Of a DNA stretch of 64,000 nt, positions 45,712 to 54,986 are shown piece by piece. Source of the stretch: Dactylorhiza incarnata (taxonomy: Eukaryota; Streptophyta; Magnoliopsida; Asparagales; Orchidaceae); assembly GCA_033032865.1 (NCBI GenBank), contig JAWHQI010000049.1, forward strand, positions 4,340,001 to 4,404,000, given 5' to 3'. A model generated the notes under the pieces. That model was not told the DNA's origin, did no database searches, and saw only the letters and a list, made by a program, of their open reading frames with translations. Numbering within the stretch: the stretch's first letter is position 1; every line of letters starts with the position of its first letter. Both the position numbers and the translations under genes were made by a program.

Positions 45712-47568
45712 TCAAAGTTGGCCATATTTTTCCAAAACAGCAGTCAACGTCTCCTTCAACTCATTATGTCCTTCTTTTAAACCCGCTATTTCCGTATTGT
45801 GAGTTTGAATCACCGCTTCCTGCATTTCAATAAGCTTTGTCTGGGATGCAATATGAGAGGTGGCATTGCGCAAATCTTCTTCTGCCGAAATTAACTTCTC
45901 TCTCAATTGAGTGGACTTGTTAATTATTTTCTTCCTTTGTTTGGTAGGAACGACCCCATAGCCTAATCCTTTGTCATAACCAGACTTAGTTCCAAGTGCT
46001 TTTTTTATAATTTCTCTCTCGGACATTAAGCTTTCACCGTCAGATTCAAGTGTTGATGCTCTCAGCCTTTCTATTTCAAGCTGTAAAATAATGTTACAAT
46101 AGAAACATAAGTTATATATCACTGACAAACATCAATTCTCTCTACTAGTTTAAATTCTGACTTACATATGCTGCTTTAGCTTTCTCACTAACAAACACAC
46201 CATTCTTCTTATGAGTGTTAGCAAAGTTCTCAACAGGACTTTGATTAACCTACATATGAACATAATATTAGAAAATATGAGGTAATAATCAAAATTCACT
46301 AATAATATCATTACATTACCATTTCCAATAATTGTGAATGATAGGATTTGGAACCTGACGTATGAGTAAACGGCATTTGTGACCTATTATCAGCGTTTGT
46401 TTTGGACCTTTTCTGTTATTATTCAAATTCACATATGAGTGCATGTACCGAAGCTTTTACTAATCATATATATATATATATTAAACAGGGTTTTGTTAAT
46501 TACTAAAATTCACCTGAAAACTCTCACTGTCGAAGTAATCGCACAAGGCACACCACTTCTCAAGTGAGATCCAATCAAACGGGCTACAAACTCTCGGATT
46601 CTTTCCCAATGCAACATATTGTTTATAAATTGCAGATAATCTCCCTCTCCAATGCGTATAACTACGCTGAAACATCTCATCCATATAGCCTTTTACTAAT
46701 TGATCTGTAGACCATCCCTTTATATCAAACCATTGCTACAAAGGAACAACATATATATTTAGTTATTCCAACCAAATTGAAAAAATGTCATATACAAATT
46801 TACTTACATCTAATCCAGCATATACAGGAAGTATACGTTCATTTTCAATTTCGCTCCAGGGGGCCAAGAAATCCAATCCTGGACTATGTCTAATAACAAC
46901 GCCTATCCCATTTGCTAGGTGATTTGCAAAACGACGTGGTTTCTTGAAGCCTTCGGGGAACTCAATCTCAAGCAATTTCTTATCCTAAAAAATGTATGTT
47001 ATCATATAGTGTGATAATATGTAACTTTCAAGATAAATAAAACATACATTTTCTTCAATAGCTTTCTCGATAGATTTTCCTGTGCTCGCCCCACGACCTC
47101 TTTTTTTACTAGAGCTTGCATCTGCAAAATTAAACAAATTTAAAAAATATATGGTTCTAGTAAATAATAAACATTGGTATGAAATATAATTAAGGAATGC
47201 TTACCAGTATTATCAGATATCTGTGGTGGACTTCCATCATCAAATTCACTAGCCGCAGCATCATCATGAAGATGATGTGATCCAAGAGATGATGGTTGTG
47301 CACTAGATAAAGGTGTGGTTGGTAGAGTAGACGATGGTGGTAGACTAGACGATGGTGGTAGACTAGACGATGGTGGTAGAGTAGACGATGGTGGTAGAGT
47401 AGATGATGGTGGTAGACTAGACGATGGTGGTAGAGTAGACGATGGTGGTAGAGTTTTTGATGGTGGTAGAGTAGACATTTCAACAACAACATTTGTTGGT
47501 TCATCATTAACAAACAATGCTTTACTCCTTGTTACAGGGCGACGTAGAATGGCATACTTCGGAGGCAT
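45712..47568 (-). CDS. TNPA-like CACTA protein (plant transposase Ptta/En/Spm type), seven exons, 460 aa
   Basis: Exons on the minus strand: 47,205-47,568; 47,048-47,121; 46,808-46,984; 46,514-46,735; 46,320-46,412; 46,166-46,249; 45,712-46,080. All junctions have GT/AG borders, phases agree and the lengths add to 1,383 bp, 460 codons plus TGA. The protein has an N-terminal TRSK segment, a (L/T)PPSS proline-serine repeat region (residues about 34-80), a basic SSSKKRGRG patch, a central domain with KGYMDEMFQRSYTHWRGRL and WCALCDYFDSESFQ, THTSGSKSYHSQ, and a C-terminal GTKSGYDKGLGYGVVP followed by a coiled coil. This order matches plant Transposase_24/Ptta proteins. En/Spm TNPA binds subterminal repeats and aids transposition; that role is inferred. 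No break seen, unlike every other pol gene nearby. Confidence 0.82.
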
Positions 47569-47681
47569 TTTTCTGCAAAGTAAATAAGATACAAACGTTA
47601 AATAAGATACAAATGTTAAATGTCACATTAGAATAATATTCAATCACAAATATAAAAAGTAAGAATTGGACTAGAGTTTCA

Positions 47682-49160
47682 TCAAAATAGATAAGAAATA
47701 AACTTGACGCACCATGGCTCATCTTCATCACAATATTGCACAAGTGTTTCATCATCTTCATTTGTAGACTCATCTTCGTCAACGTTATCATTACTATGTT
47801 CCCTCTCATCGCGGATTTTAGTTAGATCTTCCACATTTATAATATCAGGTTCTATATCTTCTCTTGCTAGAAATTGCAAGTTATGATCCTCAATAGCATA
47901 TATCAATTCATTAGTAGAAGACTCATGTTGTTGAAAAGCCTCTCGAACCATAGACTCACCTATGCTATCATTCATTTCCTCCATTTCTAGGTCATCTTGT
48001 TCCTTAATATCCCAAATGTGTCTATGACATACAAGTTGTGCAATTTTCCAATGCTCACCTAGTTTTGTGTCATCGACATAGAACACTTGTTGCACTTGGT
48101 TTGGAAGAACGAACGGATCATCACTATACCAACGAGATCTTATATCAATGCTCACAAAATATTTATCTTTTTGCATAGTCTTTTTCCCACCAGTGTTAAA
48201 CCATTCACACCAAAATAATACTACTTTATTTCCATGAAGATAGGTCAATTCAACTACTCTTGTCAATACTCCATAAAACTCAAGCATTTCTTTTTGATGT
48301 TCCCCCTCAACAAGTAAACCACTATTTTGTGTGGTTCGACGATCATCTCGATCTTTTATATGAAATCGTACTCCATTAACAATACAACCAGAGTAGAATT
48401 TTGTTAAGTATGACTGTGGACCATTTGCCAATGCCCATAACTCTTTAGAAATGCCTCTAGGCTGTTCGTGATGCAATCTATTTATCTATACATGATAAAC
48501 AAAAGAGTTGATTGGTTAAGTGAAATTTTAAATTAACAGTATAGGAGAATAATTTCATTATTGGACCTTACATGAGCTTGAAACCAAGAATGAAACTGTT
48601 CTTCATGAGTTTGGTCAATGTTCCTATCATTTGCCTTTTTTAGCTCCTTCATGTGCATACTATAAAAGACAATAAGTAACATAAATTTAGATATAAAGTA
48701 AGAATAATGATAATGGTTTAATATCAATCTACTAGGTCCTACATGTTTCGAACCTTTTAAAAGCATCCACTTCGTTACAATTATTTAATATGAATTTATG
48801 AGCTGCATCTAGATCTTTTTTTGAAAGTGCATGGCAACGGCGGATAGGTCCAAAGGGCCTCACTTTTAATGCAAACACAGACAATTCACACTCTTGTTGA
48901 TCTTCTGCACCATCATCATTTCTTTTATCTTTGTTAAACCTTGTTTCTACTTCATTTAGATACATTGACATAAATGTCAATGACTCTTTTACAATATATC
49001 CTTCCGCTATTGAACCCTCTGGACGAGCTTTATTACGTACATAGCCTTTAAGTGATTTTAGAAACCTGAAAAGACACTCAATAATAAGAACAACATATTT
49101 TTGGTTTATGCTATGTATGAAGATGATGTAAGAATGCATAAATAAATCTACCCTTCAATA
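47682..49160 (-). pseudogene. TNPD-like CACTA transposase, C-terminal remnant (DUF4218/DUF4216 region)
   Basis: Exons with compatible borders at about 48,754-49,065 (FLKSLKGYVRNKARPEGSIAEGY, SMYLNEVETRF), 48,572-48,659 (HEEQFHSWFQAH) and 47,682-48,485 (INRLHHEQPRGISKEL, LEFYGVLTRVVELTYLHGNKVVLFWCEWF, DDPFVLPNQVQQVFYVDD). These are the DUF4218 and DUF4216 C-terminal domains of En/Spm transposases. Upstream, a short piece HHHIEG fits the expected preceding exon end at about 49,150, then similarity stops. The catalytic Transposase_21 domain is not found up to 50,205 or beyond the nested element, so it cannot be a complete transposase. It lies about 110 bp upstream of the TNPA-like gene on the same strand, the usual CACTA order. 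Confidence 0.8.
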
Positions 49161-50200
49161 TGATGATGTAAGTTTGTCGGCAGAATGTGTGTTGTGATGG
49201 AAGAAGAAGATTAGAGATTAATTAGGTTATAAATTCATGAAAATGAAAAACATGGGGTAAGCAATAACTAGAGCTTTCACAACCGAGGAGTAGCCCAAGC
49301 CATCCGGTAATAGCTAGCTATCTGAAGAACTTGAAAGAGTGTTTGGGCTAACAATATAAATGAACCAAGAGCACCTTTAATATATTGTTATAATATACTT
49401 CCAATAATCTCATACCAATATGTTGTAATTCAAAAACTTATTCACTAATGCATTCTAGATAAGTATTAATTAATAAAAAATATAGTTGATCAAGCAAAGA
49501 GTGAATATAGGCAATGTATTTCACTAATTAAGGGGCCGTTACAGCTTCCCCTATTTCTTCCCCTCTTTCTTTATTTGTTTACAACTTACTGTGTACCAAG
49601 TTAGATAGAAAATGGTATCTGCCATTCTTAATCACTTGATGAATATGGCCTAAAACCAAGTGTATGCCATATTAGATAGAAAATGGTATCTGCCATTCCT
49701 GTCCAGGTACATCCTCAAATGATGGAATTATAAAATGATACAATTTGTTAAATCTGCTATTTAGTTGGATGTAGTTCTACGTTGATAGTGATTCAAATTT
49801 CATAAACATCCTCAAAACTTTCTCAAAGGTGATTTCAATTTCACTCTCAAAATGAGTGAAAATAAAATTATCATTTTCTAAAATGCATCTATGAGCAGTC
49901 AAATAAACCCTCAGTGAAAATGTTATCTTCCACTTTCAACTATAATCTGCTATAATAGAAATGGAAAGTGATACAATACCCATAAAGCTTCAGCAACTAA
50001 TAAGAAAAGCTCTCTTCCACTTTCAACTATAAAAAAAGATGTAGAACTGAGAAATGAGCATATACATATGTAATCCTAGCCGAGGAGCTCATGAGCCTTT
50101 CGTAGACTCACTGGTCCATCTCAAAACGGAAACGCTAACCTCTACAAGGCATCTCTAATTAGCTGCTCAATTAGGGTACATAAAAAGGGGGAAGAGGGAG
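49161..50200. other. CACTA interior, no gene seen
   Basis: AT-rich non-coding sequence. GCCGAGGAGCTCATGAGCC at about 50,080 has a near copy at 58,568-58,586, just beyond the nested element, as a short direct repeat. No transposase catalytic sequence found. Confidence 0.55.
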
Positions 50201-50205
50201 GAGAC

Positions 50206-51857
50206 TGATGAGTCCTGATTATATACACCTTCATGGACTCATCCGGGCCATTATTTAGTCAATATCACGCACTTTAGCCTTATTATAGTTTATAATTGAT
50301 AACCCATGCTAGGTGCACATTTTGGCCCACTTTGGTGTGTTTTCGTGTTTATTTCCTTTCATAGTACTCATATGTTGTTAAGTGCCACTTTCGGTGGCTA
50401 GATCTGTGTTTGTGCTGGAATAGGAGGCGTGCAAGTGTTTCCGGTGCAATTCTGCACAGGAACACTGCGCACGATCACTTGTTCTAGTGCGCACGACCAC
50501 TGGTCGTGCGCCACTGATCGTGCGCACTTAGCCCCTTTTTACGAGTTCTGTCTGGTGCAGTGCGCACGCCCATCAACTCCAGTGCGCACGACCACCGGTC
50601 GTGCGCCACTGTCCGTGCGCACTTAATAGTAACTTTATGAGTTCTGTCTCACCTATTGCGCACGACCACCGACTCCAGTGCGCACGACCACCGGTCGTGC
50701 GCCACTGGTCGTGCGAACATTTTATTTTATGATTCCATCTCGTGCAGGTTCTGTCCAGGCAGTGCGCACGATCGCAGGATTCCAGTGCGCACGACCACTG
50801 GTCGTGCGCCAATGATCGTGCGCAGTGTTTAATCCAGCGCCTATTTATTGACCTGTTCGCGAATTAGGTCGGGATCACGCAACTCTGCTCCGTTCAGTCC
50901 GCCGTTTTCGCCGTTTTCAGGGGATTTTCGCCCCCTAGGCCTCCTCCATCATCCAAAGGCTTAAAGGAAGGGTTCCTACACTCACTTTGACCGCTAAGGA
51001 AGAGGTTCTCCGCAATAGACGTGGTCGGATTATAAATCGCTGGAGAAGACGGGTCCATTGGGAGGTGTGACAGCCCTCTTCTACCCCGGACGCAGTTGGG
51101 ACCGAGCTAGGACGCGGATTGACAACCCGGTGCTTCCTACCGTAAATCTACAACGAGACTCCAGATTCGGTCGTATCTCTTGCCTTTTTCCTCTATTTTT
51201 GTGGTTATGTGTGATGTATTCTCTTTATCTTGATGATGAACACTATGAATCATGCCTAATGTTGCTTATTTCATGTTTATGAAATTATTTTGTTCATTTG
51301 TGTCATTGAGGTGCGCTTTATTTCATTTTCCATCCCACCGCCACGACCGGTGCCGCACTAGCAATTGCTAGTGGCGTGCTTGTCGAAGAGGTGCTTGCGA
51401 CCCTCACTCCGCTAGCCTACTCGTCCATCCGCCTACCGAAGCGTGGCATCGCGGCCCGTATTCCATCCCGCCTAACGAGGCAGTGCGCTCAAGGCCTGCA
51501 CAGTTCGATTCCGCTTGCCTACTCGTCCAACCGCCCTTACGAAGTAGCGCGTTCAAGGCCTACATAGTCTTCCATCCCGCCGAGCGAAGCTTTGCATAGC
51601 GGCATTGCATAGGAGTAGTTGATAGCTTTTCTTTTATTTTTCAAAAGCCCAATCACCCCGTGTCCGCATTCCATCCAAATCAAGGACTTCGATCTCAAGT
51701 CCTTCCTCGAACGTTAACTCCACCTTACTGTGTTCCTTGAGAGATTCGATACTCGGGGATTACTCCTCGTTTTATATTACTTGAACGATCGGTACACTGC
51801 CGTTTCGTGTCGCAGTCGAGCTACCGCATATAGCGGTGTGTGAGATTTGCGCCATCA
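50206..51857 (+). repeat. Athila-like 5' LTR
   Basis: Identical to 56,890-58,541 except T/C and A/G differences in GTGGYCGGATTRTAAATC (about 51,025-51,032) and A/C in CTACCGCMTATAGCGG (about 51,829). U3 carries four ~100-bp-spaced GCGCACGACCAC/TGGTCGTGCGC palindromes at 50,489, 50,583, 50,679 and 50,784. Short open frames in it are not coding. Confidence 0.95.
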
Positions 51858-51863
51858 AGTTTT

Positions 51864-51881
51864 TGGCGCCGTTGCCGGGGA
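51864..51881 (+). other. Primer-binding site, tRNA-Asp type
   Basis: TGGCGCCGTTGCCGGGGA, six bases after the LTR, is complementary to the 3' end of plant tRNA-Asp, the primer used by Athila elements. Confidence 0.9.
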
Positions 51882-52032
51882 ACACAGTCGTGTGAGTTTT
51901 CTGGAGAGGGAGAATCTGAGAGAGAAGCCCTTTTCATTTGTAAATTGCATCTTTTATTTTTATTTCTGTCTTTTTATTCCTTTTTCTTGATTTTATCAGG
52001 TTGCTTTAGTAATTTTTGCTAGGAGAAGTATT

Positions 52033-53265
52033 TTGCACATTTTGTTTGAAGCGTTTTATCTTCACATTATGTGGGCACAATTCAATTTCCGTTGCCGTTG
52101 GTGCGGAGCTACCTCCCACTCTAGTGATGAATGCCCTACGGAGAATAGTAGGCATAATTCTTCTCGCCCAGCATATGGAGCACCGACTTCGTCTGGTACC
52201 TCTTATGGTGCGCGTAAGTCTTATGGCTACTCTGCTGAGCCTTTACCGTCGTACTTCTTTTCGTCTTCAGCCCCCGCTGTGCCAAAGAAGCCCGCTAGGC
52301 AGTGCCAGTTTTGTCGGAGCACAGATCATGCCCTGAAGGATTGTGCTGCTTTTCGTCGCCAATTGGATGAGGATGACGAACCGGATATCCGGATCGCCCC
52401 AACTCCTAACTCTTGCGGCACACCTTCAACATCCGGTTTTGTGTCTTTGCCACCTTCACATCTTGAAGGGTATGGCGTTGACACAGTCATCAGATGTGTG
52501 GCTGATTTGGGCACCGACATTGCTGAATCTATTCTCCCAGTGCATCCACCACTTCTTGTGGAACCGATTCTTCCCGCTGTTGTGCATACTACGCTCGTCT
52601 CCGACGACATTGTCGATGAGGTGTCACGAGAGGAGGCGGTTGATCTTAGTGTTGTGCCTATTCCTATGGAGGAGGACAACCTTCTAGGTGAAGAGGAGTT
52701 TTCCTCAGCACCGGTGGAGGAAGTCCAAATCCTAAGCCTGGCCACCGTTGATCCCGCCGACTCTTGTAGCATTGATGACAATGCTAACATTATTTTACTT
52801 CCCCAACCTGATGGGAGTGAGACCGGGACCACTCCCCCGATTGATGTTTATTTATGTCCTTCGTCTTCTTTAGTTCTTGATCTCCTTTCTTCATTCGAGC
52901 CGGTGCAGGTTGAGTCCGTACAGGTGCCCCAGGAGGACTTGGAGCTTTGTGCTCAAGTCAATGATGAGTGTATCCTTTCATGTGAGGAGGTTGATCCTTC
53001 CTCCATAGAGGAAGCCTCACTCATTGCCTTCTCCTCCTGCGGACCTGCTGTGGACGATACCTTGCTGTGCAAGGATAGTTTTGGTGAGATGAGTGAGGAC
53101 CAGGCCTCCTCCTCTTCTTACTTTCTTTTCCCTCTACTTGTGTTTAGCAGGTATTATTATTTAGGTAGAGGGGTGACTGTTCTGTCTCCGTATCGGTACC
53201 CGCTACCGATGCGCATATTAGAACAGTTACCTGTGCACTTTTCTTTCCATAAACCCATTAGCTAG
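52033..53265 (+). CDS. Athila-like ORF1: nucleocapsid-type protein with two zinc knuckles, 410 aa
   Basis: Two CCHC knuckles, C21-x2-C-x4-H-x4-C34 (CRWCGATSHSSDEC) and C91-x2-C-x4-H-x4-C104 (CQFCRSTDHALKDC), are separated by a Ser/Tyr/Gly-rich linker with a Pro/Ala/Lys-rich end. The rest (about 110-380) is strongly acidic with repeated E/D-V-D and hydrophobic residues, and the last 35 residues are hydrophobic and aromatic (SSYFLFPLLVFSRYYYLGRG). The capsid part of gag is not recognised, so this looks like a nucleocapsid joined to a long acidic tail. The methionine at codon 13 is an alternative start. The frame is uninterrupted. RNA binding is inferred from the knuckles only. Confidence 0.7.
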   Translation: MHILFEAFYLHIMWAQFNFRCRWCGATSHSSDECPTENSRHNSSRPAYGAPTSSGTSYGARKSYGYSAEPLPSYFFSSSAPAVPKKPARQCQFCRSTDHALKDCAAFRRQLDEDDEPDIRIAPTPNSCGTPSTSGFVSLPPSHLEGYGVDTVIRCVADLGTDIAESILPVHPPLLVEPILPAVVHTTLVSDDIVDEVSREEAVDLSVVPIPMEEDNLLGEEEFSSAPVEEVQILSLATVDPADSCSIDDNANIILLPQPDGSETGTTPPIDVYLCPSSSLVLDLLSSFEPVQVESVQVPQEDLELCAQVNDECILSCEEVDPSSIEEASLIAFSSCGPAVDDTLLCKDSFGEMSEDQASSSSYFLFPLLVFSRYYYLGRGVTVLSPYRYPLPMRILEQLPVHFSFHKPIS

Positions 53266-53717
53266 AACGTTTATATATTCGAATAAGTCGTGCTGGGATG
53301 ACATAAACCCCAGTAGTTATCCTTATTTTTCCTGAAACTTTATTTTGTTTGATTTAGTTGAGTTTTTGTTAAGGCTATGAATGTCTCGCTGCGTGTGCTG
53401 ACTCTTGTTTGTGCGTAAACTGCATGGTGATTGGCGTTTTCACTAAAAATTTTGGCCGCTAAAAAAATTCCTATTGCGCACGATCACTGGTCGTGCGCAC
53501 TACTTATCGCGCACGATCACTGGTCGTGCGATCGGCCCAGATTTTTTTTAAAAACCCGTCCGCCCGAGCCTTTCACGCACGACCTAGGGTTCTTCTTTGC
53601 GATCGCCCGTGCGCCGTTCTTCCCCTTCGCCGCTGATCGTGCGCCTCCTTCCCTTCCTTCCGGTGAGACCATTTCCTTCCTCTTCCTTTCTTTGCTCTCC
53701 TTTGCCCTCCTTCCGCC
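53266..53717 (+). other. Spacer with two LTR-type palindromes
   Basis: Non-coding gap between the ORFs. GCGCACGATCACTGGTCGTGCGC (about 53,476-53,498) and a second copy at about 53,508-53,530 repeat the LTR palindrome. A short frame ending with the ORF2 leader is not conserved. Confidence 0.7.
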
Positions 53718-54986
53718 ATGAGCTCTAGGGATCGCCAAAATGTCTACCAACGCTCCGGCCGCACTTCCGCCTCTCCCGCTCAGATCCTTGCTAGGATGGC
53801 TACCTTTTCCAAAGATTCGCACACAAGGCGATTCAATTCTCTCAAGGAGAAGCCGTTCCTGTCGCAACGTCTAGTGGATTGGAACGAATTGAACTCTATC
53901 GGCGACAATGGGGAGTTGGGGGCGGCCGTCCTCCAACGTTATTCTTTCGATCATTGGAGTGGGGTGCTCGGGTGCGATGATCTCGGCTACCGGGAGCTCA
54001 CCTTGGAATTTCTTTCTACATTTGAGTGGGAAGTTTTGCCCTCCGGTCAACGTCCGGGAAAGTGTTCTTTTCGGATTTTGGGCAAGGTTTTCACTCTCTC
54101 TTTATCCGAGTTGGCGGTGTGCGCTGGACTCTACACCGAAGCCGAAGCCGCGACGATCCCGTTTCTGGACTTGGACGTCTCCTTCCCTGGTGGGGTTACT
54201 CCGCGTGCCGCGTGGTGTGCCCTCACGGGTCGTGATGAGGAATATGTGGCCAGAAAAAGCAAATCCACATGGATCGTCGCACCTGCTCTCCGTTACCTGC
54301 AGCACGTCCTCAGCCATTCTCTTGTTGCCCGTGCGCTTAGTCAGAATGTAGTGGGGTGGCAAGATCTTATCGCCCTCTATAGTATGGAATTTCGGCAACC
54401 TTTGCATCTCGGCTACATGTTGGCTTTCTTCTTCCACCACGAGGCCACCTACGGTCTCACTGGTGCCATTGGCGGTGCTTACTACATCACCCGCATTGCC
54501 AAAAGCTTGGGGGTTTGGAGTCATCTGCCTCCGATGGTGCAGGTGACTGCACCCTCCTCTATCACGCGGGCCACCATGGTGAGTTTCCACTTGTTGCGGG
54601 TCGTGGGGAAGAAGAATAGCAAATGTTTTGTGGTTGTGATGCCTGGAGATACGCCTAGGGAGAGGCAGGGTGACGAGGAGCAGGGAGAGCCGGCTGAGCC
54701 GCCGAATACTCACCGAGAGGTAGTTCTTCCGCAGCCGCGGAGTCATTCATCTCAGCATGGGCGGAGAGCCAAGGAGGAAGGCAGTTCTTCAAGAGCACCG
54801 GAAGTGCCCAGTTTTGATCGACGCCTCTCCGATCTGGAGGCAAACCAGTACTGGCTCACGGACTTCGTCTATCAGCAAGCGCTGCGGGGCGGACTAAATA
54901 TTCCTCCACCTCCGGGTCGTGCCGCTTCATCTTCCCGCCGGTCGCCGCCTGTTGTGGTTATTGACAGCGATAGCGACGACGAGTGA
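53718..54986 (+). CDS. Athila-like ORF2: ATHILA ORF-1-type protein, 422 aa
   Basis: An intact frame. Residues about 30-300 resemble the plant ATHILA ORF-1 family (function unknown, env position): F-x-S-LKEKPFLSQRLVDW, GYRELTLEFLSTFEWEV, FRILGKVFTLSLSELAVCAGLYTE, AWCALTGRDEEY, LAFFFHHEATYGLTGAIGGAYYITRIA. This is by recall of motif style, not by alignment. Residues about 320-370 are a low-complexity Glu/Arg/Ser linker, 375-400 may form a helix, and the end is PPVVVIDSDSDDE, which fits a SUMO-interacting motif. No signal peptide is seen, and the central hydrophobic parts look like a folded domain rather than membrane anchors. Confidence 0.6.
   Translation: MSSRDRQNVYQRSGRTSASPAQILARMATFSKDSHTRRFNSLKEKPFLSQRLVDWNELNSIGDNGELGAAVLQRYSFDHWSGVLGCDDLGYRELTLEFLSTFEWEVLPSGQRPGKCSFRILGKVFTLSLSELAVCAGLYTEAEAATIPFLDLDVSFPGGVTPRAAWCALTGRDEEYVARKSKSTWIVAPALRYLQHVLSHSLVARALSQNVVGWQDLIALYSMEFRQPLHLGYMLAFFFHHEATYGLTGAIGGAYYITRIAKSLGVWSHLPPMVQVTAPSSITRATMVSFHLLRVVGKKNSKCFVVVMPGDTPRERQGDEEQGEPAEPPNTHREVVLPQPRSHSSQHGRRAKEEGSSSRAPEVPSFDRRLSDLEANQYWLTDFVYQQALRGGLNIPPPPGRAASSSRRSPPVVVIDSDSDDE

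Noticed and set aside
50429..51567. Small frames in the Athila-like 5' LTR, repeated in the 3' LTR (57,113-58,251)
   Set aside because: Conserved only because the LTRs are near-identical; no domain, and they cross palindromic repeats.
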